Source: Deltaproteobacteria bacterium
Lineage (GTDB): Bacteria; Desulfobacterota; SM23-61
Direction: 5' to 3'
Assembly: GCA_029857975.1 (NCBI GenBank)
Contig: JAOUFX010000072.1
Span: 1-8,911 of the forward strand
Length of the DNA: 8,911 nucleotides
The notes beneath the pieces were generated by a model, which saw only the letters and a list, made by a program, of their open reading frames with translations, did no database searches and was not told the origin of the DNA. Positions 6,698 to 8,911 of the stretch are shown here, piece by piece (the stretch's first letter is position 1; each line of letters starts with the position of its first letter). Made by a program: the position numbers and the translations under genes.

Positions 6698-6794
6698 ACT
6701 GCATAGCATGAATAAAGAGTGAGAAGTTGTGGCTTCGGTCCTATTCTTAAAACTATAATTTCTCTGTGCCCTCTGTGGCAAATAATCAATTCAT

Positions 6795-8015
6795 ATGGAT
6801 GAAATCGTTGTCACCGGGATCGGCATTATTTCCGCCTGCGGAGTCGGGAAGGAATCGTTCTGGAAAAGTTGCCTCAGCGGCAAGCCGGGAATTGCCCCCA
6901 TCCAGTCTTTTGATACTTCAGCCTATGCGTCTCACCTTGGCGCCGAAATCCGGGATTTTAATCCCAGGAATTTTATGCCTTCCTTGAAATACCGGCGAAT
7001 GAGTCGAGTCTCTCGTTTGGCTGTCGCCGCCAGTATCGAGGCCTTGAAGGATGCGGCTTTCCCCATTTCCTTGCCGGCGGCTTCCTCGACGGGAGTGGTT
7101 ATCGGCACCGGATATGGAAGTACGGCCCAGACCGATGAATTTTTCGTTGGGATGCTGAAAGAAGGCCCCGAGGGGGCCAACCCCAGTCTTTTCCCGGATA
7201 CCGTTCCCAACGCCCCCGCCAGCCAGGTGTCCATTTACCATGGGATCAAAGGGCCCAATACCACCTTCAGTCATAACGAAGTCTCGGGTGAGCAGGCCCT
7301 GGCTTATGCTTATCAGCTGTTGCAGGAAGACCGCGCGGAGGCCGTGCTGGTGGGAAGCGTGGATGAACTCAGCTCCGTTCTTTTTCACAGTTTTGCCGCA
7401 GTGCGAGTCTTATCTCCCCAGGGGGGCCGTAAGGAAGGTATGCGTCCCTTTGACCGTCTGCGGAACGGCCGAGTTTTGGGGGAAGGAGCCGGCATCCTTG
7501 TCCTGGAGAAAAGAGAACATGCCCGGGGGAGGGGAGCTAAGATTTATGGTTCTCTGGCCGCTTGGGCTGCCACCGGTGGATGCGTAGGAATTCATCATTA
7601 TGAAGTAGAGGCCGAACAAATGACCCGGGTCATGAAAGATGTCCTGAAGAAGGCTAAAGTTTCTCCGGCGCAGGTGGATTATATCAGCGCTGCCGCTAAT
7701 TCTACCAAGGAACTAGACCGGCCAGAAGCCATGGCCATCCAGAAGATTGACGCCGAGGCCTTACGACCCATTCCCGTAAGTTCGCTTAAGGGGCACATTG
7801 GCGATTTTTGCGGCTCGGCAGCTTTGCGGGTGGCGGCCATCCTTCTTTCCATGAGAGATGGCCGAATTCCTCCAACCCTCGGATTGAAGACCCCTGAGTT
7901 CGACTTGGACCATGTCATGGACCAGCCGCGGGAAGTTCCGGTTCAATACGCCCTCCTGAATGGTTTCTCTTTCGGGGGGGCCAATGTTTGTTTGTTATTC
8001 AAGAGCGAAATTTAA
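6795..8015 (+). CDS. Inactive ketosynthase homologue, chain-length-factor-like (KS-beta)
   Basis: A 406-residue protein that aligns along its whole length with the ketosynthase at 5184. The fold marks MDEIVVTGIG, GEGAGILVLEK (229-239) and NGFSFGGANVCL (389-400) are all present. Every catalytic residue is replaced: the nucleophile Cys is Glu162 (TFSHNEVSG), the first His is Ala300 (ISAAANST) and the second His is Asp337 (SLKGHIGDFCGSAA). The family Lys332 remains. Chain length factors of type II polyketide synthases typically have Gln in place of Cys and pair with an active KS-alpha to set chain length. Glu here is unusual but chemically close. The reading frame is clean, so this is selected inactivity rather than decay. 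The ATG lies 14 nt beyond the repeat arm ending at 6780, with no visible Shine-Dalgarno sequence. Confidence 0.9.
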   Translation: MDEIVVTGIGIISACGVGKESFWKSCLSGKPGIAPIQSFDTSAYASHLGAEIRDFNPRNFMPSLKYRRMSRVSRLAVAASIEALKDAAFPISLPAASSTGVVIGTGYGSTAQTDEFFVGMLKEGPEGANPSLFPDTVPNAPASQVSIYHGIKGPNTTFSHNEVSGEQALAYAYQLLQEDRAEAVLVGSVDELSSVLFHSFAAVRVLSPQGGRKEGMRPFDRLRNGRVLGEGAGILVLEKREHARGRGAKIYGSLAAWAATGGCVGIHHYEVEAEQMTRVMKDVLKKAKVSPAQVDYISAAANSTKELDRPEAMAIQKIDAEALRPIPVSSLKGHIGDFCGSAALRVAAILLSMRDGRIPPTLGLKTPEFDLDHVMDQPREVPVQYALLNGFSFGGANVCLLFKSEI

Positions 8016-8018
8016 TCG

Positions 8019-8164
8019 GGACACGGATGAACACAGATTTTACGGATCAAAAATCAAAAATATAAAATCGAATAATAAGCCATTAAAATTTTTATGGATT
8101 TCATTATGTATCAAAAAGAGGTAAAGGCTTTTTTAATAATGCTTATCTGCGCAAATCTGCGTCC
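8019..8164. repeat. Dispersed imperfect palindrome, copy C
   Basis: The left half, GGACACGGATGAACACAGAT plus TTTACGGAT (8019-8047), and the right half, CTTATCTGCGCAAATCTGCG plus TCC (8142-8164), are imperfect reverse complements. They enclose an AT-rich centre, itself partly symmetrical (AATAAGCCATTAAAA near 8076 against TTTTTTAATAATGCTTAT near 8130). The element begins 3 nt after the stop of the preceding gene and ends 9 nt before the next ATG. It belongs to the same family as copies A and B. Confidence 0.75.
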
Positions 8165-8173
8165 AAATGAAAA

Positions 8174-8911
8174 ATGAAAATTAAGATCATCTGCCCGAGG
8201 TGGCCGGAAAAAAGCCTCTGGCGCCATTTTATCTTCCGTTTCCCCTACCTGAGCCTGACTACGCTGGCAGCCCTTACCCCCGAAGATGTGGAAGTAACGA
8301 TTGAAGATGAAAATGTTCAGCAAATTAATTTTCAGGATCAACCGGATCTGGTGGCGGTGTCCATCATTACCCCTTTGGCCAACCGCGGGTACGCCATCGC
8401 CGAACAATTTCGCAGGATATCCATCCCTGTAGTCATGGGAGGATTTCATGCCACCTGGATGGCTGAAGAAGCAGGACAACATGCCGACGCTGTAGTCTTG
8501 GGGGAAGCCGAAATGGTCTGGCTTCAGGTCATCGAGGATTTCAAAAAGGGATCTTTAAAAAAATTCTACCAGGCTGAAGGACGATCAGATTTACAAAAAC
8601 TTCCCATCCCCCGACGTAACCTTTTGCCAAAGCGGGCTTACTTCTTCACCAATACCATGCAGATCAGCAGGGGATGTCCGTTCCAGTGCGACTTTTGTTC
8701 CGTGACCGCTTTCTTTGGCCACACCTGTCGCCTGCGTCCTTTGGAAGAAGTGCGGAAGGAAGTGGAACTCCTCCTGCAAAAGACCAACTTCATTTTTTTT
8801 GTTGACGACAACATCATCGGCAATCCCGCCTATGCCCGGGACCTTTTCTCCATTTTGAAGGAATACCGGGTCAAGTGGCTTAGCCATGCTTCCATCAATA
8901 TTGGTGAAGAC
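8174..8911 (+). CDS. B12-binding domain radical SAM protein, 3'-partial
   Basis: An open frame of 246 codons from ATG at 8174 running through the right window edge without a stop. It has the same plan as the - strand radical SAM protein: a cobalamin-binding domain (residues 1-130) with VMGGFHA (87-93) and VVLGEAE (107-113), then the radical SAM core with RGCPFQCDFC (Cys168, Cys172, Cys175) and FVDDNIIGNP (209-218). The end of the core and the C-terminal domain are outside the window. The next ATG-like triplet upstream (8167) gives only a 5-codon frame, so 8174 is the start; no Shine-Dalgarno sequence is seen after the repeat. Its position directly behind the ketosynthase pair suggests radical methylation or C-C bond chemistry on the acyl product. 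That is inference only. Confidence 0.88.
   Translation, partial: MKIKIICPRWPEKSLWRHFIFRFPYLSLTTLAALTPEDVEVTIEDENVQQINFQDQPDLVAVSIITPLANRGYAIAEQFRRISIPVVMGGFHATWMAEEAGQHADAVVLGEAEMVWLQVIEDFKKGSLKKFYQAEGRSDLQKLPIPRRNLLPKRAYFFTNTMQISRGCPFQCDFCSVTAFFGHTCRLRPLEEVRKEVELLLQKTNFIFFVDDNIIGNPAYARDLFSILKEYRVKWLSHASINIGED

Larger units (their letters stand above)
6421..6780. repeat. Composite repeat region with matching outer arms
   Basis: The outer arms are perfect: TGCCACAGAG (6421-6430) and CTCTGTGGCA (6771-6780). Inside are two adjacent hairpins, TGCGGC-ATA-GCCGCA (6438-6452) and CCAATAA-T-TTATTGG (6454-6468), then a half copy of the GGACGCAGATT family, a second CACAGAG-type motif (6544-6562) and a complete GTCATTGCGAG palindrome (6571-6697). 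This accounts for most of the 387-nt space between the two ketosynthase genes. I see no credible gene in it. The pattern suggests successive insertion of repeats into one another. Confidence 0.65.

Noticed and set aside
6421..6780. Possible CRISPR array or tRNA in the repeat-rich gap
   Set aside because: The repeats are of different families, nested and inverted, without regular spacing or unique spacers. No cloverleaf with TTCGA-type T loop and CCA end could be drawn.
6553..6789. A 78-codon - strand frame containing VIASPKGAA and APRND
   Set aside because: This is the translated GTCATTGCGAG palindrome, a repeat family well known for giving spurious proteins; there is no start context.
7441..7470. 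PFDRLRNG in the chain-length-factor-like protein, resembling the peptide made by another dispersed repeat family
   Set aside because: It coincides with the normal ketosynthase motif PFDxxRxGxxLGEGAG, so no insertion is needed to explain it.

Overview
The window looks like a chromosomal stretch from a Gram-negative bacterium. Outer-membrane functions (a LolA-like carrier and an LpxL-type acyltransferase), B12/radical-SAM enzymes and intergenic regions filled with dispersed palindromic repeats fit the Desulfobacterota (old Deltaproteobacteria, Syntrophales-like) or a similar anaerobe. The lineage is inferred from gene style; no rRNA or other marker is present.

Layout. (1) Positions 2-1223, + strand: the end of an FG-GAP/VCBS repeat protein, then a 53-codon frame that resembles only the C-terminus of a CsgG-like lipoprotein. 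A strong intrinsic terminator follows at 1253-1284. (2) Positions 1232-2566, - strand: a complete cobalamin-binding radical SAM enzyme, convergent with the first unit. (3) Positions 2567-2749: a divergent promoter region with a 9-bp inverted repeat overlapping a good -35 box. (4) Positions 2750-8911, all + strand: LpxL/HtrB-type acyltransferase, NodB-type polysaccharide deacetylase, LolA-like periplasmic carrier, FabF-type ketosynthase (overlapping the carrier gene by 4 nt), a second ketosynthase homologue lacking all catalytic residues, and a second B12/radical-SAM enzyme that runs off the right edge.

How the genes fit together. An active ketosynthase (Cys164/His297/His334) beside a catalytically dead partner (Glu162/Ala300/Asp337 at the same sites) recalls the KS-alpha/KS-beta (chain length factor) pairs of type II polyketide and aryl-polyene-like systems. 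The LpxL-type acyltransferase and LolA-like carrier are also typical of aryl-polyene-type clusters, where the acyl chain is attached to a lipid head group and moved to the outer membrane. The deacetylase and the radical SAM enzymes would tailor the product. The likely sum is an envelope-lipid or specialised acyl-chain pathway of unknown product. Acyl carrier protein, ketoreductase, dehydratase and exporter genes are not in the window and would have to lie further right or elsewhere.

The most unusual structural feature is the repeats. Three junctions of the + strand unit (3650-3764, 6408-6794, 8016-8173) consist largely of imperfect palindromes that start just after a stop codon and end about 10-15 nt before the next start codon. 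The longest (6421-6780) is a nest of at least three different repeat families.
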